From assembly GCA_017436955.1 (NCBI GenBank), contig JAFSCD010000006.1:49895-113894 (forward strand): DNA of 64,000 nt. The letters are read 5' to 3'. Below are positions 7,574-15,602 of the stretch, in pieces (position 1 is the stretch's first letter; every line of letters starts with the position of its first letter). Source of the stretch: Oscillospiraceae bacterium (GTDB lineage: Bacteria > Bacillota > Clostridia > Oscillospirales > Oscillospiraceae). Below the pieces are notes generated by a model. The model did no database searches. It was not told the DNA's origin and was given only the letters and a program-made list of their open reading frames with translations. Position numbers and translations under genes: made by a program.

Positions 7574-8347
7574 ATGAGGAAGCTGCACCTTTTGAAATGG
7601 CTGATCCCCCTGTTTTGGATCGCGATGGGCGCGGTTTGCTACGCCGCCGTCCACGGTCACGAATTTTTGGGGCTGATCTGCTTTTGTTTGAGTGCTGTCA
7701 GCGTGTGCTACATTCTCATCGGTATGCTGCGGCAGCACCGGCGAATGGTTGCCAAAATGCTGCGCACGGTGCTTTCCACCATCCTCATTATCGGCATTTT
7801 GATTTTCGCCGCCACGGAAGCGATCATACTGGATGCCAGCACCGGGCAGAGCGAAGAAAGCTGCGATTATATCATCGTACTGGGCGCAAGAGTGCAGGGC
7901 ACCGCCCCCAGCACCTCCCTGAACGAGCGCATCAACGCCGCTTACGATTATTTGACGGAAAACGAAGCTGTTATCGCCGTTCTCTCCGGCGGTCAGGGCG
8001 AGGATGAGGATATCTCCGAAGCCCAATGTATGTTCGACCGTCTGACGGCCATGGGCATTTCCGCCGACCGGCTGTGGCTGGAGGACAAGTCCACCTCCAC
8101 TTGGGAAAATCTGCAGTTTTCTATGAACATCATCGAGGGTAAGACCGGCACCCGCCCCAACAAGGCCGGCATCCTCTCCAGCGAATATCACCTGTACCGG
8201 GCAGGGCTTTTTGCAAGCGATTGCGGCTTTGAAGCCGTAGGCATCCCGGCAACCACCCAGCGATTCACCATCCGCCTGAACTATTTCCTCCGGGAGGTAG
8301 CCGGCGTATGGCATTACCTGATTTTAGGAGGACTCTACAATGATTGA
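7574..8347 (+). CDS. Membrane protein with a DUF218 (YdcF/SanA-like) domain
   Basis: A 257-residue protein with three hydrophobic segments in the first 85 residues (about 9-27, 31-51 and 63-83). A DUF218 domain follows: DYIIVLGARVQG near 98-109, VLSGGQGEDE near 135 and the conserved SSEYHLYRAG near 200. DUF218 proteins such as SanA, ElyC and YdcF affect envelope integrity or lipid-carrier use, but the chemistry is unsettled. The last 8 bases overlap the start of the M42 peptidase gene, implying coupling. Confidence 0.8.
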   Translation: MRKLHLLKWLIPLFWIAMGAVCYAAVHGHEFLGLICFCLSAVSVCYILIGMLRQHRRMVAKMLRTVLSTILIIGILIFAATEAIILDASTGQSEESCDYIIVLGARVQGTAPSTSLNERINAAYDYLTENEAVIAVLSGGQGEDEDISEAQCMFDRLTAMGISADRLWLEDKSTSTWENLQFSMNIIEGKTGTRPNKAGILSSEYHLYRAGLFASDCGFEAVGIPATTQRFTIRLNYFLREVAGVWHYLILGGLYND

Positions 8348-9380
8348 AAAACGCTATGCAGAATACGCCTGGGAGCAGACGGAAACGCTGCTCGCCATCG
8401 ACTCCCCTTCCGGCTATACCGCCAAGGCTGCCCTCTGGGTCAAGGAAGCCTTTGAGAAGCTGAATTTCACCGCCACCATCACCGCCAAGGGCGGTGTGCT
8501 GGTGGACTTGGGCGGCGAGGACGAAAATGACGGTCTGCTTTTAGAAGCCCACGCCGATACTTTGGGCGCTATGGTGGCACAGATCAAGGGCGACGGTCGC
8601 CTGAAGCTGACGCCTCTGGGCGGTATGAACGCCAACAACGGCGAAGCCGAAAATGTTTGGGTCTACACCCGGGACGGTAAGGTCATCGACGGTACGCTGC
8701 AGCTTTGCAACGCATCGCTGCACGTCAACGGAGACTATTCCTCCGCAAAGCGCTCCTGGGATGCTATGGAGGTAGTGCTGGACGAGGATGTATCCAGCGC
8801 CGATGACACCCGGAAGCTGGGCGTTCAGGTGGGCGATATCGTCTGCTTTGATCCCCGCACCCGCCGTACCGACAGCGATTACCTGAAAAGCCGTTTTCTG
8901 GACGATAAGCTGTCTGTAGGCATCCTGCTGGGCTTTGCCAAATATCTCAGCGACAATGAGATCCGGCCCAGCCGGAAGGTTTGGGTCCATATCACCGTCT
9001 ATGAGGAGGTAGGTCACGGCGGCTCTGCCTCTGTGCCTGCCGGTGTTACGGAGGCCATTTCCGTGGACATGGGCTGCGTAGGTGACGGTCTGCAGTGCAC
9101 CGAGCGGCAGGTTTCCATCTGCGCCAAGGATTCCGGCGGTCCTTACAGCTACGAGGTCGTAGGCAAGCTCATCGAAGCCGCCAAAAAGACGGAGGCGGAC
9201 TACGCCGTGGACGTTTACCCCTACTACGGCTCCGATGTGGAAGCCACCTTGCGCAGCGGTGTGGATATCCGTCACGGTTTAATCGGTGCCGGCGTTTACG
9301 CCAGCCACGGCTATGAGCGCAGCCACATTGACGGCGTGTATAACACATTGAAAGTTCTGTCCGGCTATCTGGACGTATAA
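8340..9380 (+). CDS. M42 family metallopeptidase (glutamyl aminopeptidase/endoglucanase-like)
   Basis: A 346-residue cytosolic dinuclear-metal aminopeptidase. Metal ligands and catalytic residues are recognisable in order: His-Asp in EAHADTLGAM near 65, Asp in RFLDDKLSVG near 182, the Glu pair in YEEVGHGG near 222, Asp in VDMGCVGDG near 240 and a C-terminal His in ASHGYERSH near 322. The family makes tetrahedral oligomers that trim peptides. It overlaps the DUF218 gene and runs into the BFD-like gene, so all three are one transcript. Confidence 0.9.
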   Translation: MIEKRYAEYAWEQTETLLAIDSPSGYTAKAALWVKEAFEKLNFTATITAKGGVLVDLGGEDENDGLLLEAHADTLGAMVAQIKGDGRLKLTPLGGMNANNGEAENVWVYTRDGKVIDGTLQLCNASLHVNGDYSSAKRSWDAMEVVLDEDVSSADDTRKLGVQVGDIVCFDPRTRRTDSDYLKSRFLDDKLSVGILLGFAKYLSDNEIRPSRKVWVHITVYEEVGHGGSASVPAGVTEAISVDMGCVGDGLQCTERQVSICAKDSGGPYSYEVVGKLIEAAKKTEADYAVDVYPYYGSDVEATLRSGVDIRHGLIGAGVYASHGYERSHIDGVYNTLKVLSGYLDV

Positions 9381-9397
9381 TGAAAGGAGCCAACACT

Positions 9398-9598
9398 ATG
9401 AAGGAAAACTATATGGTCTGCAACTGCAAGCAGGTAAGCTATTTCGCCATTCTGGACGCGCTTCACGAGCACGAACAGCTGGACAGCGTGCTGTCCGCAT
9501 TTGATGCGGTAAAGGACGTGACCCACTGCTCCACCGGCTGCGGCGGCTGCCACGACAAGGTAATGAAGATCATCTCCGAAGAAATGATGGGTAAATAA
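9398..9598 (+). CDS. BFD-like [2Fe-2S]-binding domain protein
   Basis: A 66-residue protein made of one bacterioferritin-associated-ferredoxin-like domain. Cysteines are arranged as CNC near residue 8 and CSTGCGGC near 48, the pattern that binds a [2Fe-2S] cluster. Such stand-alone domains transfer electrons or clusters; the partner is unknown. ATG 9398 is chosen because AAAGGAG precedes it by 8 bases; an upstream ATG at 9380 overlaps that ribosome-binding site. It is last in the DUF218-M42 unit and is followed by a strong terminator. Confidence 0.8.
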   Translation: MKENYMVCNCKQVSYFAILDALHEHEQLDSVLSAFDAVKDVTHCSTGCGGCHDKVMKIISEEMMGK

Positions 9599-9609
9599 GG
9601 AAAGTAGTG

Positions 9610-9640
9610 AAAGCGAGATCCCAATGGGATCTCGCTTTTA
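9610..9640 (+). terminator. Intrinsic terminator after the BFD-like gene
   Basis: A 13-bp perfect stem (9610-9622 with 9626-9638) with loop AAT, ending in a T run. Confidence 0.9.
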
Positions 9641-9838
9641 TTGCATCAACCCTATAATACCAGTAAAATTTCAAGTTGCGCAATACGCTATCGAAGCAGT
9701 CGGTATCAGACACTTATTGTATGTAGACTTATGGATTTGCAACATCAATTCCATATCACTGCGTTTGATACAACAATCAAGCTGCTTCATTAAGCCAAAA
9801 GCGTAAAGCCCCTTTTGCCGCCAAGGATTTGTGCATAG
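9641..9838. other. Intergenic stretch with no supported gene
   Basis: About 200 A+T-richer bases between two terminators. Short frames exist on both strands, but none has a convincing ribosome-binding site or recognisable protein, so I see only non-coding or decayed sequence. Confidence 0.5.
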
Positions 9839-9875
9839 AAAAAGCACGATGGCTTTGTATCAAAACCATCGTGCT
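9839..9875 (-). terminator. Intrinsic terminator of tRNA-Leu
   Basis: A 10-bp stem (9875-9866 with 9852-9843) followed by TTTTTC on the minus strand, just after the tRNA 3' end. Confidence 0.85.
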
Positions 9876-9879
9876 GATG

Positions 9880-9965
9880 TGGTGCCGGTGGCCGGACTCG
9901 AACCGGCACGCTGTCGCCAGCGGTGGATTTTGAGTCCACTACGTCTACCATTCCATCACACCGGC
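9880..9965 (-). tRNA. tRNA-Leu (anticodon CAA)
   Basis: An 86-base tRNA on the minus strand with an encoded CCA end. The acceptor stem GCCGGTG/CACCGGC, the T arm GCCGG-TTCGAGT-CCGGC, a class II variable arm and the anticodon loop CTCAAAA (anticodon CAA, reads UUG) are all intact. Confidence 0.96.
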
Positions 9966-9977
9966 AGGTGCTTCATT

Positions 9978-10006
9978 AGTATAGTACACTTCTTTCAAAA
10001 AAGCAA
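9978..10006 (-). promoter_or_regulatory. Promoter of tRNA-Leu
   Basis: TTGCTT, a 17-base spacer and TATACT on the minus strand, 12 bases upstream of the tRNA. Confidence 0.7.
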
Positions 10007-10189
10007 GCGGAAATTTGCAAAACTGTGACAGCATCGGTGCTGCCCCTTTCCGGGTCTCGCTTTTGTTATCAAACGATTAAGTTTTTGTTATATTTTTCCT
10101 CGGGTGCTTGACCCGTAGAATTTAGCACGATACAATAATAATCAATATCAGGCTTCTGCCGCCGGCTGTGTATGAATTTGTATTTTGGT

Positions 10190-10195
10190 TATAAT
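10190..10195 (+). promoter_or_regulatory. Probable -10 box for the P-type ATPase gene
   Basis: A perfect TATAAT lies 59 bases before the start codon. No good -35 box is seen at the right distance, so activation or extended contacts may be needed. Confidence 0.4.
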
Positions 10196-10254
10196 GAAAG
10201 CCAGACAGTCCCGGCAAGCCAAGCTTTATCCCTATTCCACAAGGAGGAGTCACA

Positions 10255-12909
10255 TTGAAGAAAATCTACACCCAAAGCGCAGAGGACGTGCTGCAGGCGC
10301 TTGGGGTCGGCGCAGAGGGTTTGACCACTGAACAAGCCCGGGAACGCCTTGCCAAATACGGTCCAAACAAGCTGAAAGAGGGCAAAAAGCCCACCCTTCT
10401 GCAGCGTTTTCTCGTCCAACTAAAGGATCCGATGCTGATCATTCTGCTGATCGCAGCCGGCGTCAGCGCCCTGACGGGTATGCTGGCGCAGGAAAACGAG
10501 TGGGCGGAGGTCATTATCATTCTGGCCGTTGTTCTGCTCAACGCCATTCTGGGCGTGATCCAGGAAAGCAAGGCGGAGGCCGCCATCGAAGCGCTGCAGA
10601 CCATGACAGCAGCCACCTGCAAGGTACTGCGTGACGGCAAAATGATATCCTTGCGCTCCGATGAGCTGGTGCCCGGCGATATCGTGATCCTGGAAGCCGG
10701 CGATGCTGTGCCTGCCGACGGTCGCATTATCGAAAGCGCTTCTTTGAAGATCGAAGAAGCTGCCCTCACCGGCGAATCCGTACCCGTCAACAAAATGCTG
10801 GAAGCCCTGGGCGTAACCGAGGGTCAGGAGGACATTCCTCTGGGCGACCGCAAAAATATGTGCTACATGGGCTCCACCGTGGTGTACGGGCGTGGCAAGG
10901 CCGTCATCACCGCCACGGGTATGGATACGGAAATGGGAAAGATCGCCGGCGCTCTGGCGGATACCGCCGAGGAGCAGACGCCCCTGCAGCGCAAGCTGGA
11001 TGAGCTGGGCAAGCTGCTGAGCAAGATCGTCCTCGGCATCTGCGTTTTCATTTTTGCGTTTAAGCTCCTTACGGAAGGCGATTTCCATCTGGAAGTGATT
11101 TTGGACTCCTTTATGGTGGCGGTATCGCTGGCAGTTGCCGCCATTCCGGAGGGTCTTGCGACGGTGGTTACCGTGGTTTTGTCCATCGGTGTCACCAAAA
11201 TGTCCCAGCGCAACGCGGTGATCCGCCGCCTGACCGCTGTGGAGACCTTGGGCTGCACCCAGATCATCTGCACCGACAAAACCGGCACGCTGACACAAAA
11301 CAAGATGACCGTGGTGGACCACATCGGTGACACGCAGCTGGTTGCCACCGCCATGGCGCTTTGCTCCGATGCCAAGCTCAATGGTGAGGATCAGGCAGAG
11401 GGTGAGCCCACCGAATGTGCGCTGGTAAACTTCGCATACACCGTCGGTCTGCACAAGGCCGATCTGGAAACCAAAACGCCCCGTGTGGACGAAGCGCCCT
11501 TTGATTCCGGGCGCAAAATGATGTCCACCCTGCACGCATCCGGCGGAGTATACGTGCAGTACACCAAAGGCGCGCCCGACGTGGTACTGGATCGCTGCGC
11601 TTTCTACTATGACAGCGGCGAGATCAAGCCAATGACCGCCGAAAAGCAAGCCGAAATTATGGCTGCAAACAAGGCGATGGCGGACAAAGCGCTGCGCGTG
11701 CTGGCAGTTGCCAAACGGGATTGGCGTGAAAAGCCCACGGACAACACGCCGGAATATCTGGAGCAGCAGCTGGTCTTTTTGGGCTTGACCGGCATGATCG
11801 ACCCGGTCAGACCCGAGGTCATGGCAGCCATCGAGGAATGCCGCAGCGCCGGCATCCGGGCCGTTATGATCACCGGCGACCACAAGGATACCGCCGTTGC
11901 CATCGCCAGGGAGCTTGGCATTATCACCGACGCATCCGAAGCCATTACCGGCGCCGAGCTGGATAACATTCCCGACGCGGAGATCTGCGAATTCGTCAGG
12001 AAATACAGCGTCTACGCCCGGGTGCAGCCCGAGCATAAGACCCGTATCGTCAACGCCTGGAAGGCAAACGGCGCCATCACCGCCATGACCGGCGACGGCG
12101 TGAACGACGCGCCCTCCATCAAATCTGCCGATATTGGCGTGGGAATGGGCATCACCGGCACCGACGTTACCAAAAACGTGGCGGATATGGTGCTGGCGGA
12201 TGACAATTTTGCCACCATCGTCACCGCTGTTGGCGAAGGTCGCCGCATTTACGACAACATCCGCAAAGCCATCCAGTTCCTGCTGGCATCCAATATGTCG
12301 GAGGTTTTGGGTGTGTTTGGCGCATCCCTGCTGGGCTTTACGCTGCTCAATCCCGTGCATCTGCTGTTTATCAATCTGGTTACAGACTGCTTCCCTGCCC
12401 TGGCATTGGGTATGGAGCAGGCAGAGCCCGATACCATGCAGCGACCGCCCCGGGATCCCAAAGCCGGTATTTTTGCCGATGGTTTATTCGGGGATATCGC
12501 CTACCAGGGCATTTTGGTAGCGCTGCTCACTGTGGGCGCGTATCTCATTGGCAGCTACTTTGAATTCGGCGCAGGCTTTATGCAAATGCTGTGGCAGGTG
12601 GGCGAATCCGGTCATGGTATGACAATGGCGTTTTTGACCATGTCTATGTGTGAGATCTTCCACTCCTTCAACCTGCGCTCCCAGCGCAAGTCCGTATTCA
12701 GCCTGAAAAAGCAAAACGCCGTTCTGTGGGCGGCGATGCTTGGCTCTTTAGTGCTGACTACGCTGGTGCTGGAGGTTCCCTTCATCGCCAACGCCTTCGG
12801 TTTTACCACCATTGGCTGGGATGAGTACGGCATTTCCATTGCCCTTGCGGTTCTTGTCATCCCCATTGTGGAAATCGTCAAGCTGATCCAGCGCGCTGCC
12901 AAGCGCTAA
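10255..12909 (+). CDS. Calcium-type P-type ATPase (P2 cation-transporting ATPase)
   Basis: An 884-residue ion pump of the plasma-membrane with about ten membrane helices. In order are: the N-terminal cation-ATPase domain, the actuator motif ALTGESVPV near 173, helix 4 with IPEGLATVV near 300, the phosphorylated Asp in CTDKTGTLTQ near 340, the nucleotide motif KGAPD near 440, TGDHKDTA near 540, TGDGVNDAP near 612 and the C-terminal helix bundle. The order and PEGL motif fit Ca2+-exporting enzymes of the PMCA/SERCA type. The start is TTG with AAGGAGG 7 bases upstream. It stands alone between a weak promoter and a terminator. Confidence 0.92.
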   Translation: MKKIYTQSAEDVLQALGVGAEGLTTEQARERLAKYGPNKLKEGKKPTLLQRFLVQLKDPMLIILLIAAGVSALTGMLAQENEWAEVIIILAVVLLNAILGVIQESKAEAAIEALQTMTAATCKVLRDGKMISLRSDELVPGDIVILEAGDAVPADGRIIESASLKIEEAALTGESVPVNKMLEALGVTEGQEDIPLGDRKNMCYMGSTVVYGRGKAVITATGMDTEMGKIAGALADTAEEQTPLQRKLDELGKLLSKIVLGICVFIFAFKLLTEGDFHLEVILDSFMVAVSLAVAAIPEGLATVVTVVLSIGVTKMSQRNAVIRRLTAVETLGCTQIICTDKTGTLTQNKMTVVDHIGDTQLVATAMALCSDAKLNGEDQAEGEPTECALVNFAYTVGLHKADLETKTPRVDEAPFDSGRKMMSTLHASGGVYVQYTKGAPDVVLDRCAFYYDSGEIKPMTAEKQAEIMAANKAMADKALRVLAVAKRDWREKPTDNTPEYLEQQLVFLGLTGMIDPVRPEVMAAIEECRSAGIRAVMITGDHKDTAVAIARELGIITDASEAITGAELDNIPDAEICEFVRKYSVYARVQPEHKTRIVNAWKANGAITAMTGDGVNDAPSIKSADIGVGMGITGTDVTKNVADMVLADDNFATIVTAVGEGRRIYDNIRKAIQFLLASNMSEVLGVFGASLLGFTLLNPVHLLFINLVTDCFPALALGMEQAEPDTMQRPPRDPKAGIFADGLFGDIAYQGILVALLTVGAYLIGSYFEFGAGFMQMLWQVGESGHGMTMAFLTMSMCEIFHSFNLRSQRKSVFSLKKQNAVLWAAMLGSLVLTTLVLEVPFIANAFGFTTIGWDEYGISIALAVLVIPIVEIVKLIQRAAKR

Positions 12910-12911
12910 AG

Positions 12912-12938
12912 AAAAAGCACCCTGCGGGGTGCTTTTTT
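12912..12938 (+). terminator. Intrinsic terminator after the P-type ATPase gene
   Basis: A short GC-rich stem AGCACCC/GGGTGCT followed by TTTTTT. Confidence 0.8.
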
Positions 12939-13039
12939 CTGTGGGGAATTGTAAATATATTCCGCTCTGCTGACACCCGGGAACGGGCGTCCCTGCGGCA
13001 GCCTTTTCGGTACCTGCGGTCTGGGGGACTATCCATTGT

Positions 13040-13075
13040 TTAAGAATTGTTAAAGACGGTTTAAGAGATTCTTAA
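13040..13075 (+). promoter_or_regulatory. Phased TTAA repeats, possible response-regulator site
   Basis: Four TTAA cores at 13040, 13050, 13061 and 13072, each within a TTAAGA-like unit, lie one helical turn apart and end 6 bases before a -35 box. This spacing is typical of OmpR/PhoB-family direct-repeat operators. Confidence 0.45.
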
Positions 13076-13080
13076 GTGCG

Positions 13081-13109
13081 TTGACTTTACGGCTTTCCTT
13101 CGCTAGGAT
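13081..13109 (+). promoter_or_regulatory. Promoter of the YwaF-like gene
   Basis: TTGACT, a 17-base spacer and TAGGAT. The -10 is weaker than most in this window, which fits dependence on an activator bound at the repeats just upstream. Confidence 0.6.
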
Positions 13110-13147
13110 GGAATTATCAATTTCTTCCAGCGAAAGAAGGCTGTAAT

Positions 13148-14011
13148 ATGATCATCGAAATGTTCAACGGTTGGTATTTCTTCTGGCTTGGGCTGTGCGC
13201 AGCCGTGACGGCAGGTCTGTATTTCCTGCTGCGCAACCGCAGCGCGAAAGCCCAGAAGATCGTCTTGTTCTCTCTGCTGGTGCTGGGACTGCTGTTTCAT
13301 TTTTTGAAGATCTACATTCCGCCCTACAGCGTAGACGAAGCCAGAATGCTCCGTGACAGTTGGTTTGTCAATATCTGCGGCGCCAATATTGCCCTGTTCC
13401 CCTTCTTCTTCCTGATGAAAAACGAGAAGGTAAAGGACTATATGTTCTACATCGGCGTCATCAGCGGTCTGATCGCGCTCTTCTATCCCGAAGAGCCCAT
13501 CGCGAAGGTGGACCAGCTTGCCGAGCAGCTGGACATCGTCCGCTTCTACTATCACCATTGGATGGTCTTTGCCGTCCCCTTCCTGATGGTGGCTTTCGGT
13601 CTGCACAAGCCCAGCTACAAGCATATTTTGAGAGCGCCTACGGGCTTGCTGCTGGTGATGCTGTTCATTATGCTCAATCAGGTATTTCAGTGGGAGCTGG
13701 GCTTCTTCACGCTGTGGAACGAGGAGGATTTCCTGGCTGTCCATTTCAAAAACACCTCTTATATCTGGGGTCCCGGTGAAAACAACGCCATTGGCAATTT
13801 CCTGGCGCTCTTCACGCCGGACTTTTTCAAGACCGTTCCTGTCGGCGAATACGCCGGCCAGGTCAAGTACTGGCCCTGGTTCTGGATCATCTGCCCGGCA
13901 TATATTCTGGTTACACCGCTGGCGTTTATCATCGCAGCCATCGCCGACCGCAAGAATCTTACCGCAGACATCAAAAAACTGTTTGCCAAGAAGCAGCCCG
14001 CTGCTAAATAA
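13148..14011 (+). CDS. YwaF/TMEM164-like integral membrane protein
   Basis: A 287-residue polytopic membrane protein with about seven hydrophobic helices and a basic C-terminus ending KKLFAKKQPAAK. The conserved YxxHHW-like stretch (FYYHHWMVFAVPF near residue 135) and the MLRDS...NICGANIALFPF stretch near 65-85 resemble the YwaF family of Firmicutes, whose function is unknown. The gene is a single transcription unit with its own promoter, an upstream array of phased repeats and a strong terminator, suggesting regulated expression under an envelope or nutrient signal. The ribosome-binding site is AGAAGG. Confidence 0.65.
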   Translation: MIIEMFNGWYFFWLGLCAAVTAGLYFLLRNRSAKAQKIVLFSLLVLGLLFHFLKIYIPPYSVDEARMLRDSWFVNICGANIALFPFFFLMKNEKVKDYMFYIGVISGLIALFYPEEPIAKVDQLAEQLDIVRFYYHHWMVFAVPFLMVAFGLHKPSYKHILRAPTGLLLVMLFIMLNQVFQWELGFFTLWNEEDFLAVHFKNTSYIWGPGENNAIGNFLALFTPDFFKTVPVGEYAGQVKYWPWFWIICPAYILVTPLAFIIAAIADRKNLTADIKKLFAKKQPAAK

Positions 14012-14014
14012 ACC

Positions 14015-14044
14015 AAAAGCCACGCCTTGCGGCGTGGCTTTTTT
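14015..14044 (+). terminator. Intrinsic terminator after the YwaF-like gene
   Basis: A 12-bp stem AAAAGCCACGCC/GGCGTGGCTTTT with a run of T. Confidence 0.9.
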
Positions 14045-14056
14045 GCAAGAAATCCA

Positions 14057-14085
14057 TTGCGTTCCGGCTACAGATATGCTATAGT
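14057..14085 (+). promoter_or_regulatory. Promoter of the class II aldolase gene
   Basis: TTGCGT, a 17-base spacer and TATAGT, 53 bases before the start codon. Confidence 0.7.
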
Positions 14086-14138
14086 GTACATATACAAAGT
14101 GAATGATTGTATAAATCTGACTTTTCAGGAGGTTTTTT

Positions 14139-15431
14139 ATGAATATCAACTACTTCCACCCTGCTGACCAGCTGGTTATGTTTATGCAGCGCATCTATGA
14201 CAAGGGTATGACCACCACCTCCGGCGGCAATCTTTCCATCATTGACGATGACGGCAATATCTGGATCACACCGGCCGGTGTTGACAAGGGTACCCTTAAC
14301 CGCGGTGATATCGTCTGCGTGAAGCCCGACGGCACCTGCATCGGTCCCCACAAGCCTTCCTCGGAGCTGCCCTTCCACGCAGCCGTGTACAAAATGCGTC
14401 CCGACCTGCGTGCGGTGCTGCACGCCCATCCCCCGGCGCTGGTATCCTTCTCCATCGTCCGCAAGCTGCCGGATATGGAGCTGCTGCCTTCCGTACAGAA
14501 GGTCTGCAACGATCTGCGGATCGCCACCTACGCCGTTCCCGGCAGCGATCAGCTGGGCGAGAATATCGGCGAATGCTTCGCCAAGGGCAGCGACATCGTG
14601 ATTTTGGAAAACCACGGTGTTTGCATCGGTGCGCAGACCATGTTTGCCGCTTTCCAGAAGTTTGAGACCCTGGACTACACTGCCAATCTGGAAATCCTGG
14701 CAAAGCGCATCGGCAAGGTCAAGTCCCTGCCGGATGAGGCCATCCGTATGACCGAGACCACCACCCACCTGAAGATGGACGACTTTATCCCCAACAGCCA
14801 CACCTCCGAGGAGCTGGCTGCCCGCCGGGATATGATCACCCTGATCCGCCGCAGCTATCGCCAGGGTCTGTTTACCGCCACCCACGGAACTTACTCTGTA
14901 CGGCTGTCCGATGGCAGCTTCCTCATCACCCCCTTCGGTATGGACCGCGCCTATCTGGAGGAGGAGCATCTGGTGCGTGTCAAGTCCGGTATGAAGGAGC
15001 TGGGCAAGACCCCCTCCCGTGCCGTTGGTCTGCACCAGGAGATCTACGATGCCAACCCCAATATCCATGCCGTTCTGCTGGCACATCCCGTTCACGCCAT
15101 GGCCTTCGCCGTGACCGATGCCAAGTTTGACCCCAGAACCATTCCCGAAAGCTACATCCTGCTTCGTGACGTCAAGCGGATCCCCTACGGCAAGATCTAC
15201 ACCGAGCAGAAGGAAACCGCCAAGGTCTTTACCGATGCCTGCCCGGCAGTGATGGTGGAAAACGATTGCGTCATCGTTACCGGTGAAAGCCTGCTGAAGG
15301 CCTTTGACCGGCTGGAGGTCATGGAATCCACCGCACACTCCATTATCAACTCCACCGCCATTGGCGACATCGTCCACATCACCCAGGATGAGGTGGAGGA
15401 TCTGAAGATCGCCTTCAACCTGAAAGACTGA
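14139..15431 (+). CDS. Double-domain class II aldolase/adducin family protein
   Basis: A 430-residue protein built of two class II aldolase folds in tandem. The N-terminal copy (about 1-200) keeps the motifs TSGGNLSI, the phosphate-contact SSELPFHAAVY, the zinc site HAHPPALVSF and the distal ILENHG histidine. The C-terminal copy (about 220-425) has THGTYSVRL, GLHQEIYDA, AHPVHAMAF and VMVENDC, so several zinc ligands are altered. Single-domain relatives cleave or isomerise sugar phosphates (fuculose-1-phosphate and ribulose-5-phosphate types). The substrate is unknown. Only the first copy may be catalytic. It is a single-gene unit with its own promoter and terminator. Confidence 0.82.
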   Translation: MNINYFHPADQLVMFMQRIYDKGMTTTSGGNLSIIDDDGNIWITPAGVDKGTLNRGDIVCVKPDGTCIGPHKPSSELPFHAAVYKMRPDLRAVLHAHPPALVSFSIVRKLPDMELLPSVQKVCNDLRIATYAVPGSDQLGENIGECFAKGSDIVILENHGVCIGAQTMFAAFQKFETLDYTANLEILAKRIGKVKSLPDEAIRMTETTTHLKMDDFIPNSHTSEELAARRDMITLIRRSYRQGLFTATHGTYSVRLSDGSFLITPFGMDRAYLEEEHLVRVKSGMKELGKTPSRAVGLHQEIYDANPNIHAVLLAHPVHAMAFAVTDAKFDPRTIPESYILLRDVKRIPYGKIYTEQKETAKVFTDACPAVMVENDCVIVTGESLLKAFDRLEVMESTAHSIINSTAIGDIVHITQDEVEDLKIAFNLKD

Positions 15432-15434
15432 TAT

Positions 15435-15468
15435 CCGGCCCCCTTTGCACAAGGGGGCTGGCTTTTTG
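15435..15468 (+). terminator. Intrinsic terminator after the aldolase gene
   Basis: A GC-rich stem GGCCCCCTT/AAGGGGGCTGG around TGCAC, followed by CTTTTTG. Confidence 0.8.
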
Positions 15469-15602
15469 CGTAGAAAACAGTCCGGGGGATCGTTGCAGTT
15501 GTGCCGGTCTTTCCGAAATGTTCCGCATTTTTTACATTTTATTTATATTTTTCCACCAGTTATCGCTTATAATAAAGGCATCCACTGAAAGGAGCGATCC
15601 CT

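Noticed and set aside
9624-9806. 60-codon plus-strand frame after the BFD-like gene
   Set aside because: It begins inside a terminator hairpin, has no ribosome-binding site and no similarity to known proteins.
10420-12360. 646-codon minus-strand open frame opposite the P-type ATPase gene
   Set aside because: His/Gln/Gly-rich antisense product, typical of shadow frames of a high-GC gene.
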